NCBI GenBank assembly: GCA_024636445.1
Contig: JAGXHE010000035.1
Location: 1-37,340 of the forward strand
Direction: 5' to 3'
DNA: 37,340 bases
Source: Sulfitobacter sp.
GTDB taxonomy: Bacteria > Pseudomonadota > Alphaproteobacteria > Rhodobacterales > Rhodobacteraceae
The notes below the pieces were generated by a model. It was given only the letters and a program-made list of their open reading frames with translations. It did not search any database and was not told where the DNA came from. Below are positions 14,126-22,950 of this stretch, in pieces (within the stretch, counting starts at the first letter, position 1; the number at the start of each line of letters is the position of its first letter). Position numbers and translations under genes: made by a program.

Positions 14126-14715
14126 GTCATTCGGTCGGTCCATGCCCGCAACATACGCGCGGTTGCGCCCCAGATGTAATAGGGGCCGTAGGGAACTGTG
14201 TAATAGGTGCGCATCGCGCCACGCCAGCGCCGCGACTGGGTGATGTAATTGTCGGGATTCAGCACGTGGCTTAGCGGCACGCGGAACACTTCGGCCACTT
14301 CGCCCGCCTCGGGCAGCGGCTCGAACGGGGTGCCGACATAGGCCAGAACCGGCGTCACCAGAAAGCCTGTGCCTGTCTCGTGAGGGGGCAGATTGCCCAG
14401 AACCTGCACCAATTCTGGGTGCAAACCGATTTCCTCATGCGCCTCACGCAGGGCGGCGGCGGTCACGTCCGCATCGCCTTCGTCCTGCTTGCCGCCCGGA
14501 AAGGCGATCTGGCCGGGATGATGTTTGAGCGCCGAGGACCGCGTGGTCAGGATCAGCTCCAGCCCGACGGCACCTTCGACCACCGCTGCCAGTACACCGG
14601 CAGGGCGCAGCTTGCGTCCCTCGGGCAGCACCGTATCCGGGTTCAGATCCCAATCAGAAGAAGGCCGCCCCGGACGGTCCAGCGCGGCCTTGATGTCGTT
14701 CAGGTCAATCGTCAC
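14122..14715 (-). CDS. NUDIX hydrolase, CoA pyrophosphatase type
   Basis: A 197-residue NUDIX hydrolase of the CoA diphosphatase (NudL/CoAse) type, which cleaves coenzyme A or acyl-CoA into phosphopantetheine and 3',5'-ADP. The subgroup signature LTTRSSALKHHPGQIAFPGG precedes the NUDIX box, which reads GGK, then Glu, and AALREAHEEIGL. I chose a GTG start at 14715 because it follows directly from the end of hslO (overlap 11 bases) and gives the usual family length; an ATG at 14775 would reach 60 bases further into hslO. The ribosome site is weak, so translation probably depends on coupling to hslO. Its stop overlaps the nucleotidyltransferase start. Substrate assignment follows the family, not evidence here. 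Confidence 0.85.
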   Translation of the reverse strand: MTIDLNDIKAALDRPGRPSSDWDLNPDTVLPEGRKLRPAGVLAAVVEGAVGLELILTTRSSALKHHPGQIAFPGGKQDEGDADVTAAALREAHEEIGLHPELVQVLGNLPPHETGTGFLVTPVLAYVGTPFEPLPEAGEVAEVFRVPLSHVLNPDNYITQSRRWRGAMRTYYTVPYGPYYIWGATARMLRAWTDRMT

Positions 14716-15694
14716 TTGGGCCCGTTTCTGCGTCAAAACCCACCGATTTCGGGTCCAGATCGTAGTGCGCGCCACAGAACTGGCAGTCGGCGGTCACGCG
14801 GCCATCATCTGTCGTCATCGTCTCGATGTCTTTCGCCGAATAGATCGACAGGCTTTGCCGGACACGTTCTTCGGAACAGGTGCACCCAAAGCGCACGGCT
14901 TGCGGGTCGAAGACGCGCGGCAGTTCCTCGTGGAACAGACGCAACAGAAGGTCGTTCGGCGGCAAATGCGGGCCGATAAGTTCCAGCTCTTCCACCGTGT
15001 CGAGCAATATGTTCACGCGGCGCCAGTTCTCGTGCTTGTCGCCACTCAACAGATCGGACGGCTTGAGGATGTCCCCCTCGCCCTCCGACCTGGCCATCAG
15101 CGGCGACGCCTCGGGCATGTGCTGCAACATCACACCGCCGGCGCGCCAATGCTCGGTGCCACCACCTTCGGTGCTTTTTCCAAAGCTCAGCTGGAACCGT
15201 GTCGGAAGCTGTTCGGACTGGGCAAAATACGCCTCGGCACTGGCCGCAAGTGACGGCCCGACCAGCGGCGAGATACCCTGATAGGGGGTCATGTCCTGCC
15301 CCTGGTCGATGATCACGGCAAAGTAGCCTTCGCCGATATTGTCGAAGGGCACACCGTCGGTCAGCCGGTCGGCATCGTAGCTGGCATAGGCGCGAATACG
15401 GGCGGGATCACCCTCTTCGGTCGGGCCGTAGTAATCGGTCGCGATCATCCGAACCGGACCTTTGGACTGTATCTGCAGCGACAGTTTCCAGCGCAATTTG
15501 ATGGTTTGGCCGATCAGCGCCGTCAGCAGCGCCATTTCGGCGACCAGTGCTTCGACCTGGGCCGGGTAGTCGTGTTGTTTGAGAATGCCGCCCAACACAC
15601 CGTCCAACCGCGCCACGCGGCCACGAATGTCCGAGGCATCAAGTTGAAAAGGCAGGACCGTGTCGTCCCACACGAGTTGGTTTCCGAGAGTCAT
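14705..15694 (-). CDS. hslO: Hsp33 redox-regulated chaperone
   Basis: A 329-residue Hsp33, a cytosolic holdase activated by oxidation and unfolding. The N-terminal domain has VLPFQLDASDIRGRVARLD and the conserved YQGISPLVG in the middle. The C-terminal zinc-redox switch is complete: CTC at about residues 271-273 and CQFC at about 304-307. On oxidation these four cysteines release zinc and form disulfides, exposing the client site. The ATG at 15694 has AAGGA upstream; longer readings are unsupported. It heads the leftward hslO-NUDIX-CCA unit and is divergent, 77 bases away, from another NUDIX gene. The gap contains GCGTCA/TGACGC as a short inverted repeat. No EcfG-type site is visible there. 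Confidence 0.94.
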   Translation of the reverse strand: MTLGNQLVWDDTVLPFQLDASDIRGRVARLDGVLGGILKQHDYPAQVEALVAEMALLTALIGQTIKLRWKLSLQIQSKGPVRMIATDYYGPTEEGDPARIRAYASYDADRLTDGVPFDNIGEGYFAVIIDQGQDMTPYQGISPLVGPSLAASAEAYFAQSEQLPTRFQLSFGKSTEGGGTEHWRAGGVMLQHMPEASPLMARSEGEGDILKPSDLLSGDKHENWRRVNILLDTVEELELIGPHLPPNDLLLRLFHEELPRVFDPQAVRFGCTCSEERVRQSLSIYSAKDIETMTTDDGRVTADCQFCGAHYDLDPKSVGFDAETGPSDD

Positions 15695-15771
15695 TGGGGT
15701 TTCCTTATGCGCCGGTCGTTGGCATATCGCGTCAATATAGGTGACGCAATCCAGAGTAAAAGAGGCAGCCC

Positions 15772-16218
15772 ATGATCCGTCGCGTTGGACCACCCCCGCT
15801 TGAGGGTCAGAAATATACGCAACGATCCGGTGCCTATGCGATTTTGCCGGTGGCGGGCGGCGTGCTGCTGACCGGGCAGCAAGGTGACTGGCTGGACATT
15901 CAATTGCCCGGCGGTGGGATCGATCCCGGCGAATCACCGCAACAAACCCTGCACCGCGAAGTCCGCGAGGAAACCGGCTGGGCGATTGCCCAGCCCCTGC
16001 GGCTGGGCGCGTTCCGGCGGTTTGTCTATATGCCCGAATATGACATGTGGGCCGAAAAACTGTGCACGGTCTTTGTCGCCCGTCCGACGCGGCGCATCTG
16101 TGATCCGATCGAACCCGATCACATCACATTGGTGCTGCCTTGGGCCAAGGCGATCAACAGCATCGGCAATGACGGTGACCGGATGTTCTTGCAGCGCTAC
16201 GCTTCGGGCCTGGCCTGA
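15772..16218 (+). CDS. NUDIX hydrolase of unknown substrate
   Basis: A 148-residue single-domain NUDIX hydrolase. The NUDIX box is complete: GGGIDPGES, seven residues, then REVREETGW, supplying the metal-binding glutamates. The remaining sequence (FRRFVYMPEYDMWAEKLC and VLPWAKAINSIGNDGDRMFL) gives no subgroup I can name. Candidate substrates include oxidised or ordinary nucleoside diphosphate derivatives. GAGG stands 7 to 8 bases before the ATG. The last 22 bases overlap the 3' end of the convergent phosphatase gene, so the two cannot have a terminator between them. It is divergent from hslO. Confidence 0.85.
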   Translation: MIRRVGPPPLEGQKYTQRSGAYAILPVAGGVLLTGQQGDWLDIQLPGGGIDPGESPQQTLHREVREETGWAIAQPLRLGAFRRFVYMPEYDMWAEKLCTVFVARPTRRICDPIEPDHITLVLPWAKAINSIGNDGDRMFLQRYASGLA

Positions 16219-17483
16219 TATTCAAACAAGACGCCCGACACATCGTCGGGAAAGTCCTGATTGCCGGCAAATTCGCTTAGTTTCCAGATCAGCGCCTCAA
16301 AGAAGGCGGGGCCAGTGACATCGTGCAGGTTTTGCATGATCGTCTCCAGCCCCTCTTCGGCCAGCAGATCGCCCATGTCGTTGGGGCATTCGGTCACCCC
16401 GTCAGAGCACAAAAGCAGCCGGTCTCCGGCCTGCAGGTGAAGTTCAAATTGTGAAAATTGCGCGTCGTGGATCAACCCGACAGGAAAGCCGCCGGGACTG
16501 ATCTGTTCGATATTTCCACCCTTGCGTTGCACCACCGGATGCGGATGGCCCGCCTGTGCCAGCGCCACCTTGCCCGTGGTCAGGTCCACATCGGCCAGGA
16601 TCATCGTGAAATAATGTTCGGTGTCCATCTCGTTCAGGACCAGATTGTTGATCGCCTGCATGACTGCCAGCGGCGGACGGATGCGATAGGCTCCCTCGCG
16701 CGACAGCTCAAGCGCCACGTTCTGATCCGGTGCGGTGGACGACAGATAACCCGCCAGACGCGCCGTCATCAGCGCAGAGCTGATCCCGTGGCCGGATACA
16801 TCAATCGCATAAAGGCCCAGATGGTTGTCCCCCGACCGGAAAAACCCGACAAGGTCGCCGCCCACATGGCCACTGGACCGCAGCAGCAGCGACACCTGCC
16901 CCTGATCAAAGACGACCGACCGTTCGCGCACCAACGATTGCTGAAGTTTCTTCGCCTCGATCGGGTCCTTGTCGATGCTGTCGTAAAGGCGCTGTAGTTC
17001 GCGCAGGGTTTGCGAGATCAGTTGGTTCTTGCCCGTCAGTTCGCGCTGCATCTGCAAAATCCGATCACCCGCGGTGATCCGCGCGCGCAACTCGTTCAGA
17101 TCGACCGGTTTGCTGACAAAATCATCGGCACCGGCCTCCAGCCCGCGCGCGACTTCCTCCTTTTCCGATTTCGAAGTCAGCAGGATGAAGTAGCCGTAAT
17201 CGTCCCTGTCCAGCTTGCGGAAGGCATCGCAGAATTCCAGCCCGTTCATCCCCGGCATCATCCAGTCGCTCAACACCAGATCGGGACTGACATCGCGACA
17301 CATCTCCAGCGCGGCATCGCCCGATGCGGCCTCGACTACGTCAAAACCCCACGCGCGCACGGCCTTGCCCAGGATGTGGCGCTGCAGACGGCTGTCGTCG
17401 ACAATCAATGCCAAACGTTGTCGGCGCCTGCCCGGCGCGTCGTCTTTGTGCGCGGGCGCATGTTTCAGGGCGGATGCCTGCAT
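16197..17483 (-). CDS. Receiver-PP2C (SpoIIE-type) phosphatase response regulator
   Basis: A 428-residue fused response regulator and serine/threonine phosphatase. The receiver (about residues 22-140) is complete: Asp29-Asp30, phosphoacceptor Asp73 in LSDWMMPGMNG, Thr103 and Lys125 in VSKP. A coiled-coil linker (LTGKNQLISQTLRELQRLYD) leads to the SpoIIE/RsbU-type phosphatase (about 195-425) with intact metal ligands: GGDLVGFF, IDVSGHGISSALM, LLLCSDGVTE and DDVSG. Such proteins usually dephosphorylate STAS-type anti-anti-sigma proteins, but none is visible nearby. AAAGG lies 5 bases before the ATG at 17483. It is divergent from an HPt gene 156 bases away, which may deliver phosphate to its receiver. 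No relation to EcfG is shown. Confidence 0.9.
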   Translation of the reverse strand: MQASALKHAPAHKDDAPGRRRQRLALIVDDSRLQRHILGKAVRAWGFDVVEAASGDAALEMCRDVSPDLVLSDWMMPGMNGLEFCDAFRKLDRDDYGYFILLTSKSEKEEVARGLEAGADDFVSKPVDLNELRARITAGDRILQMQRELTGKNQLISQTLRELQRLYDSIDKDPIEAKKLQQSLVRERSVVFDQGQVSLLLRSSGHVGGDLVGFFRSGDNHLGLYAIDVSGHGISSALMTARLAGYLSSTAPDQNVALELSREGAYRIRPPLAVMQAINNLVLNEMDTEHYFTMILADVDLTTGKVALAQAGHPHPVVQRKGGNIEQISPGGFPVGLIHDAQFSQFELHLQAGDRLLLCSDGVTECPNDMGDLLAEEGLETIMQNLHDVTGPAFFEALIWKLSEFAGNQDFPDDVSGVLFEYQARPEA

Positions 17484-17639
17484 CAAAACCTTTCCAGATC
17501 AAAATCCTATCTGCTGAGTCTTGCGCCACCTGCGTTAACGATTGGTCATCATCTCAGGAAATATCGTTAAAATTGAAGTGACTCACGTGATGTTCATCTC
17601 TTTCACCCATGTTGTCGGTCACGAGCCAAGGAGATTGCG

Positions 17640-17972
17640 ATGATCGATTGGACACAAGTAACCGCGCTGCGCGACCAGATCGGTGCGGATGAAATGGACG
17701 AGGTGATCGCCCTGTTCATCGAAGAGGTCGAGGAGGTGACAGATAGACTGCGCCAATCGCCGGATGCGGCCAATCTGGAACATGATCTGCATTTCCTGAA
17801 AAGTTGCGCGCTTAATCTGGGCTTTTCCAATTTCTCGGCGCTGTGCCAGACCGGGGAAACAATGGCCCGACAGGGGCAGGCCGACAAGGTGAACATTCCG
17901 CAGATACTACACAGCTACGACGCCTCCAAAGGCTGTTTTCTGACAGAGAAGGACAAGATATTGGCCGCTTAG
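17640..17972 (+). CDS. HPt histidine phosphotransfer protein
   Basis: A 110-residue free-standing HPt protein that would carry phosphate between a hybrid kinase and a receiver. The helical bundle contains the HPt core DLHFLKSCALNLGF with His51 as phospho-acceptor, and Lys three residues later as in the family motif HxLKG, here with Ser in place of Gly. The N-terminal part is acidic (MDEVIALFIEEVEEVTD). AAGGAG stands 7 bases before the ATG. The divergent receiver-PP2C gene is the natural partner. No hybrid kinase lies in the window, so the phosphate donor must be elsewhere. Converges with ilvA across a hairpin. Confidence 0.85.
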   Translation: MIDWTQVTALRDQIGADEMDEVIALFIEEVEEVTDRLRQSPDAANLEHDLHFLKSCALNLGFSNFSALCQTGETMARQGQADKVNIPQILHSYDASKGCFLTEKDKILAA

Positions 17973-18021
17973 ACCCGTTTGTGAAAATCCTGCGCGGATG
18001 CGGGAGTGCGACAGAATGCGA

Positions 18022-18048
18022 ATTTGGGTGCAGCCGGAAAACCCAAAT
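18022..18048. terminator. Hairpin between convergent HPt and ilvA genes
   Basis: ATTTGGGT (18022-18029) pairs perfectly with ACCCAAAT (18041-18048) across an 11-base loop. It lies 9 bases beyond the ilvA stop and about 50 beyond the HPt stop. T-runs are poor, so it may act with other factors. Confidence 0.55.
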
Positions 18049-18056
18049 CTCTTCCG

Positions 18057-19283
18057 CTAGATGACGAACTGTGCGACGGTTTCGTTGTTGGTGATGTCCG
18101 TATACGCGAACCCGCCCGCATCCAGCCGTGCAAAGAAATCAGTGAAGTTCTCGGGCGCGCTGGTTTCGATCCCGATCAGGACCGACCCGAAGTTGCGCGC
18201 CGATTTCTTCAGATATTCAAACCGCGCGATATCGTCGTCGGGCCCCAGGAGCGACAGAAAATCCTTCAGCGCGCCGGGTCGTTGCGGCAGCCGCAGGATA
18301 AAGTATTTCTTGATGCCAGTGTAACGCAGCGCGCGTTCCTTGACCTCGGGCAGACGCTCGAAATCGAAATTGCCGCCAGAGGCGACGCAAACCACAGTCT
18401 TGCCACGGATTTCATCCTGCAAATCGCCCAGCGCTTCAATGCTCATGGCACCTGCCGGCTCCAGCACGATGCCCTCGACGTTCAGCATTTCCAGAATGGT
18501 GGTGCAGATGCGGTCTTCGGACAGGTCCATCACATCGCTGCGGGCGATGCCGCGCAACCGCTCGAACGTCCGCGCGCCGATGGTGGCCACTGCCGCGCCG
18601 TCGACAAAGGTGTTCACCTTCTTCACCTCGGTCGGCCAGCCGGCCTCGACCGCCGCCGCAAGGCTTTTTGCACCAGAGGGTTCGACAAAGGTATAGCGCG
18701 TTTCACCGCCAAAATAGCTGTAGACACCAGACGACAGGCCGCCGCCGCCCACAGGCAGCACGATATGATCCGGCACGCGGCCCAGTTGCTGTTCAATCTC
18801 GACCGCGACCGATGCCTGACCTTCGATCACGTCCTCGTCGTCGAAGGGCGACAGGAAATGCGCGCCTTCCTGAGCGCAGAATGCCTGAGCCGAGGCCAGC
18901 GTATTGTCGAAATAGTCGCCGATCAGCTTTATCTCGACTGCATCGCCGCCAAACATCCGCGTCTTTTGCACTTTTTGCTGCGGCGTCGTCACCGGCATGA
19001 AAATCACTCCGCGCACGCCGAAATGGCGGCACATGAACGCGACGCCCTGCGCGTGATTGCCCGCAGAGGCGCAGACGAAAACCGATTGCCCCGGAATGAC
19101 CTTGCGCATCGCATTAAACGCGCCGCGCAGCTTGTAGGATCGCACGGGGCTGAGGTCTTCGCGCTTCAGCCAGATATCGGCGTCGTAGCGCGCCGATAGC
19201 AGATCATTGCGCAACAGCGGGGTCGCAGGAAACACGCTGCGCATTTCGGCGGTGGCGGCCTGTGCATCATCTTTGAACGTCAT
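18057..19283 (-). CDS. ilvA: Threonine ammonia-lyase (threonine dehydratase)
   Basis: A 408-residue PLP enzyme that converts threonine to 2-oxobutanoate, the first step specific to isoleucine synthesis. The catalytic Lys51 lies in VRSYKLRGAF; the phosphate-binding loop is GGGGLSSGVY, and ASAGNHAQGVAF holds the substrate loop. A single ACT-like regulatory domain follows residue 320 (KKYFILRLPQRPGALKDFL), as in the short biosynthetic form, so isoleucine feedback is likely. The ATG at 19283 has AAAGGA about 6 bases upstream; longer readings to 19328 lack support. Divergent from argG, 115 bases apart. A catabolic role is less likely given the ACT domain. Confidence 0.93.
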   Translation of the reverse strand: MTFKDDAQAATAEMRSVFPATPLLRNDLLSARYDADIWLKREDLSPVRSYKLRGAFNAMRKVIPGQSVFVCASAGNHAQGVAFMCRHFGVRGVIFMPVTTPQQKVQKTRMFGGDAVEIKLIGDYFDNTLASAQAFCAQEGAHFLSPFDDEDVIEGQASVAVEIEQQLGRVPDHIVLPVGGGGLSSGVYSYFGGETRYTFVEPSGAKSLAAAVEAGWPTEVKKVNTFVDGAAVATIGARTFERLRGIARSDVMDLSEDRICTTILEMLNVEGIVLEPAGAMSIEALGDLQDEIRGKTVVCVASGGNFDFERLPEVKERALRYTGIKKYFILRLPQRPGALKDFLSLLGPDDDIARFEYLKKSARNFGSVLIGIETSAPENFTDFFARLDAGGFAYTDITNNETVAQFVI

Positions 19284-19398
19284 GGCAGTCCTTTCACGTC
19301 GATCCAGCCCTAAGCGCCCTGCCTGCAAGGGTCAATCTTGCCCCTAGGGTCGAAACCTTATATCGCGACCAGCAAAACCATAATGTGGAAAGAAACCA

Positions 19399-20619
19399 AT
19401 GAGCGCGCCAAAGAAAGTAGTGCTGGCCTATTCCGGCGGCCTCGACACCTCGATTATCCTGAAATGGCTGCAAACCGAATACGGTTGTGAAGTCGTCACC
19501 TTTACCGCTGATCTGGGTCAGGGCGAAGAGCTGGAGCCCGCGCGGGCCAAGGCAGAGCTGATGGGTGCGTCGTCGATCTATATCGAAGACCTGCGCGAAG
19601 AGTTCGTGCGCGATTTCGTGTTCCCGATGTTCCGCGCCAATGCGCTGTACGAGGGTCTGTACCTGCTGGGCACGTCGATCGCCCGCCCGCTGATTTCGAA
19701 ACGTCTGGTCGAGATTGCCGAACTAGAGGGCGCAGATGCGGTAGCTCATGGTGCGACCGGTAAGGGCAACGATCAGGTCCGGTTCGAACTGGCCGCCTAT
19801 GCGCTGAACCCCGACATCAAGGTGATCGCGCCCTGGCGTGAATGGGATCTGACCAGCCGCACCAAGCTGATCGACTTTGCCGAGAAGAACCAGATTCCAA
19901 TCGCCAAGGACAAGCGTGGCGAAGCGCCGTTTTCGGTCGATGCGAATCTTCTGCACACCTCGTCCGAGGGCAAAGTGTTGGAAGACCCGGCCCAGGACGC
20001 GCCCGATTATGTCTACCAGCGCACCGTCGCCCCCGAGGATGCACCGAACACGCCCGAGTATATCGAAGTCGGATTTGAAAAGGGCGATGCAGTCTCTATC
20101 AACGGCGAAGCGATGTCTCCCGCAACGGTCCTGACCAAGCTGAACGAGATGGGCGGCAAGCACGGCATTGGCCGTCTTGATCTGGTCGAGGGTCGTTTTG
20201 TCGGCATGAAATCCCGCGGTATCTACGAAACACCCGGCGGCACGCTGCTGTTGGAAGCGCATCGCGGGATCGAACAGATCACGCTGGACCGGGGTGCGGC
20301 ACACCTGAAAGACGAGCTGATGCCGAAATATGCTGAGCTGATCTATAACGGTTTCTGGTTCTCGCCCGAGCGTGAGATGCTGCAGGCGCTGATCGACCGC
20401 AGCCAGGAACACGTCACCGGCACCGTGCGTCTGAAACTGTACAAGGGTCTGGGGCGCACCGTGGGCCGTTGGTCCGATCATAGTCTCTATTCAGAAGCAC
20501 ATGTGACGTTCGAAGACGACGCAGGTGCCTATGATCAGAAAGACGCCGCAGGGTTCATTCAGTTGAACGCCCTGCGACTGAAGCTGCTGGCGGCACGGGA
20601 ACGTCGTCTTAAATCCTGA
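19399..20619 (+). CDS. argG: Argininosuccinate synthase
   Basis: A 406-residue argininosuccinate synthase, joining citrulline and aspartate with ATP in arginine synthesis. The ATP pyrophosphatase loop [10 protein letters not shown] is at residues 10-19, followed by [10 protein letters not shown], the citrulline/aspartate-binding [15 protein letters not shown] around residue 115, and the conserved C-terminal region [14 protein letters not shown]. Length and motifs are fully typical. GAAAG stands a few bases before the ATG. It is monocistronic here: the next gene is opposite in direction and its last 11 bases overlap the argG end. A TTGCCC and TATATC pair in the upstream gap may be a promoter, but the spacing is short. 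Confidence 0.97.
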   Translation: MSAPKKVVLAYSGGLDTSIILKWLQTEYGCEVVTFTADLGQGEELEPARAKAELMGASSIYIEDLREEFVRDFVFPMFRANALYEGLYLLGTSIARPLISKRLVEIAELEGADAVAHGATGKGNDQVRFELAAYALNPDIKVIAPWREWDLTSRTKLIDFAEKNQIPIAKDKRGEAPFSVDANLLHTSSEGKVLEDPAQDAPDYVYQRTVAPEDAPNTPEYIEVGFEKGDAVSINGEAMSPATVLTKLNEMGGKHGIGRLDLVEGRFVGMKSRGIYETPGGTLLLEAHRGIEQITLDRGAAHLKDELMPKYAELIYNGFWFSPEREMLQALIDRSQEHVTGTVRLKLYKGLGRTVGRWSDHSLYSEAHVTFEDDAGAYDQKDAAGFIQLNALRLKLLAARERRLKS

Positions 20620-21319
20620 GCTTTTTCTCTGCCATCCGCGTATAATAGGGCATCGCCGCATCGGCGATGTCCTGATACTCGGGCGGCAGATCCGGTAGCG
20701 GCCCCTCGGCCCCTGCAAACCCCGTCGAGCGATGCACGGCATTGTACCAATGCGGCGCCCATACACCGTCATCGGCATGGCCCCCGGCAGGCCATTTCAA
20801 CATCCCCGCATCCCACTCGATCCCGATAGCGTCGCACAGCGCGCGCAACATGCCCTCGGGGTTTTTGCGAATGTCGGCGGAATCGATAACCACCGGCGCA
20901 TCTGCCTGATCGAACAGCGCCGCCTGTTGGACAAATCCAATATCGCTCAGACTTGGCCCTTCGCGCTTTTGCGCATAGCTGGCCAACACGCGGGCGGGAT
21001 GGCGGATAAGGAACACGTTGGCAACCTGCTTCATCCAGTCGCGCGGCACGCCATCGACCATGTGATGCGCCATGTGCTTTTGATAAAATACAGGCTCTGA
21101 TAAAGGGGAAACCAGCGTTTTTGCCACCGCGTTGCCGTCAATCGTTTGCGCCGCCAAAATCTCGGCCTGCATCGGATGTTCGACACCGGTGGCGTGCAGA
21201 TAGGCCGCATAAAACGGCTCGTCCACCACCTTGCAATCGGGCCGTGCGCCAAAGCTGTACATCATCGCCGTTGACAGGTTGCGCGGCCCCGACCACATCG
21301 CGATCCGTTTTGTTGTCAT
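20609..21319 (-). CDS. Sulfotransferase-like P-loop protein
   Basis: A 236-residue cytosolic protein of the sulfotransferase fold. [19 protein letters not shown] near the N-terminus matches the 5'-phosphosulfate-binding loop, and [15 protein letters not shown] matches the 3'-phosphate-binding strand and helix of PAPS-dependent enzymes. The family includes many bacterial proteins of unknown substrate. The ATG at 21319 has AAGGA about 8 bases before it; an upstream start at 21358 is unsupported. It overlaps argG tail to tail by 11 bases, and is divergent from msrA across a region with a tandem TTCACAC repeat. Whether it truly transfers sulfate is not demonstrated by the sequence. Confidence 0.75.
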   Translation of the reverse strand: MTTKRIAMWSGPRNLSTAMMYSFGARPDCKVVDEPFYAAYLHATGVEHPMQAEILAAQTIDGNAVAKTLVSPLSEPVFYQKHMAHHMVDGVPRDWMKQVANVFLIRHPARVLASYAQKREGPSLSDIGFVQQAALFDQADAPVVIDSADIRKNPEGMLRALCDAIGIEWDAGMLKWPAGGHADDGVWAPHWYNAVHRSTGFAGAEGPLPDLPPEYQDIADAAMPYYTRMAEKKLRI

Positions 21320-21433
21320 GCCGTCATCCTTTTCACACGTGTTCACACATGGCTTCACCTTGGTGTGACTGCCTGCTCATTAGCTTGCGCCGAAACGCCA
21401 TTCCTCTACGTCTAGGACAAAAGGGAGTTTCTC

Positions 21434-22078
21434 ATGACTATTCAACGACTGTTTTTGATTGCCGCCGCAAGTATCGGTTTCTCCTCCGCAGCCTACGCTG
21501 CAGAACAAAAGACCCTGACCGTCGCAGGCGGGTGTTTCTGGTGCGTCGAGGCTGACTTTGAAAAGGTCAAAGGCGTAAGCGAAGCTATATCCGGCTTTAC
21601 CGGCGGAACAGTGGCCAACCCGACCTACAAGCAGGTCGTGGCGGGCGGCACAGGTCACTACGAGGCCGTGCAGATCAAGTATGATCCAGACGTGGTCAGC
21701 GCCGACACATTGCTGAACCTGTTTTTCCGCTCGGTCGATCCGTTGGACGCAGGCGGCCAGTTCTGCGATCGCGGAGAGGGCTACCGCACTGCGATTTTCC
21801 CTGCTGATCCTGCGCAACAGCAAGCCGCCGAGCAGGCCAAGGCGAACGCCGAGGCGACATTGGGCAAGCCAGTGGTGACACCTATCCTGTCGGAACAGCC
21901 ATTTTATCCCGCAGATAGCTATCATCAGGATTACTATAAGCAATCCAGCCTCGTGCTGACCCGATTTGGCCCCAAATCCAAGGCGAACGCCTATACGGCC
22001 TACCGCGAGGCCTGCGAGCGCGACAAACGTGTCAAGCAGCTGTGGGGTAGCGATGCGCCGTTCGTGCCGGCCAGTTAA
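21434..22078 (+). CDS. msrA: Periplasmic peptide-methionine (S)-S-oxide reductase MsrA
   Basis: A 214-residue MsrA with a signal peptide. Residues 1-22 (IQRLFLIAAASIGFSSAAYA) form a Sec signal ending in an AYA-A cleavage site. The catalytic motif GGCFWCVE follows, with nucleophile Cys34, then GFTGGTVANPTYKQVVAGGT and the conserved FCDRGEGYRTAIF. It reduces the S-epimer of methionine sulfoxide in exported proteins. Most MsrA are cytosolic, so the export signal is notable. The reducing partner in the periplasm is not in this window. AAAGGGAG stands 7 bases before the ATG. Its stop overlaps the convergent ribokinase-family stop by four bases. Confidence 0.93.
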   Translation: MTIQRLFLIAAASIGFSSAAYAAEQKTLTVAGGCFWCVEADFEKVKGVSEAISGFTGGTVANPTYKQVVAGGTGHYEAVQIKYDPDVVSADTLLNLFFRSVDPLDAGGQFCDRGEGYRTAIFPADPAQQQAAEQAKANAEATLGKPVVTPILSEQPFYPADSYHQDYYKQSSLVLTRFGPKSKANAYTAYREACERDKRVKQLWGSDAPFVPAS

Positions 22079-22950
22079 CCCAGCTTGAACTCTTCGATGT
22101 CTTTGAGATCGGGGATGACATCGGCAGTGCCGTGGCGCGTCACCATGATCGCCGCGGCGGTCATGGCAAGCTCGATCGCCTGCGCCGTGGGCAGGTCGCG
22201 ATCAAGTCCCGCCACCAGATAGCCGGTAAACGTGTCACCCGCGCCGGTGGTGTCCACGGCAGCAACCTTGACCGACGGATAATGCAACTTGCTCTTGCGG
22301 ATGTTGTCGTAGTGATCGCAACCATCGGCACCGCGCGTCACCACGATCTGCGAGATATGCAAGTCTTCCAGCTCGGCTCCCAGGCTGGAACTAAGTTGCG
22401 CTGCCTCGACCGCGTTCAGCACCAGCATGTCCAGATAAGGCATGACCTCGCGCACCGCATCCGCATCAAAGGGGGCTGCGGCATAGACCACCTTGAGACC
22501 CAATTGGCTGGCAATCTGCGCCGCTTCGGCCTGTCCGTTGGTTTCATTTTGCATCAAAAGTGTATCGCCATGATCCGCCGAAGCCAAAGCTGCGGCAATC
22601 ATATCAAGCGCCAAAACGCGGTTTGCGCCTGAATAGAGAATGATATTGTTCTCGCCCGCGTCATCGACTGCAATGATCGCATGGCCGGTCTCGCCCGAAA
22701 GGCGCGCAATATGGCGCACGTCGACGCCATATTCCATCAGCCGGTCAACCGTCCAACCTCCGTCAGATCCAACCGCGCCGATATGCGCGACACGGGCGGC
22801 GGCACGGGCAGCGGCCACCGACATGTTCGCGCCCTTGCCACCCAGCCCGCGCGTTACCTCGGTCGCAGCGAGTGTTTCACCGGGCGTCGGTAGGTGCGGC
22901 ACCCGGTAAACCACGTCGATGTTGATCGACCCAAGGTTCCAGATCGCCAT
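22075..22950 (-). CDS. PfkB-family sugar kinase, ribokinase-like
   Basis: A 291-residue PfkB carbohydrate kinase. It has the N-terminal substrate region NLGSINIDVVYRVPHLPTPG, the family signature GGKGANMSVAAAR, and the C-terminal VDTTGAGDTFTGYLVAGL with the catalytic Asp in GAGD. Sequence and length resemble ribokinase most, which phosphorylates ribose at O5 with ATP, yet no ribose uptake genes are near and the substrate may be another pentose or a nucleoside. Its ATG overlaps the maeB stop as TGATG, which makes it coupled to malic enzyme, an odd partner. Readings that extend upstream of 22950 would overlap maeB and are rejected. Confidence 0.87.
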   Translation of the reverse strand: MAIWNLGSINIDVVYRVPHLPTPGETLAATEVTRGLGGKGANMSVAAARAAARVAHIGAVGSDGGWTVDRLMEYGVDVRHIARLSGETGHAIIAVDDAGENNIILYSGANRVLALDMIAAALASADHGDTLLMQNETNGQAEAAQIASQLGLKVVYAAAPFDADAVREVMPYLDMLVLNAVEAAQLSSSLGAELEDLHISQIVVTRGADGCDHYDNIRKSKLHYPSVKVAAVDTTGAGDTFTGYLVAGLDRDLPTAQAIELAMTAAAIMVTRHGTADVIPDLKDIEEFKLG

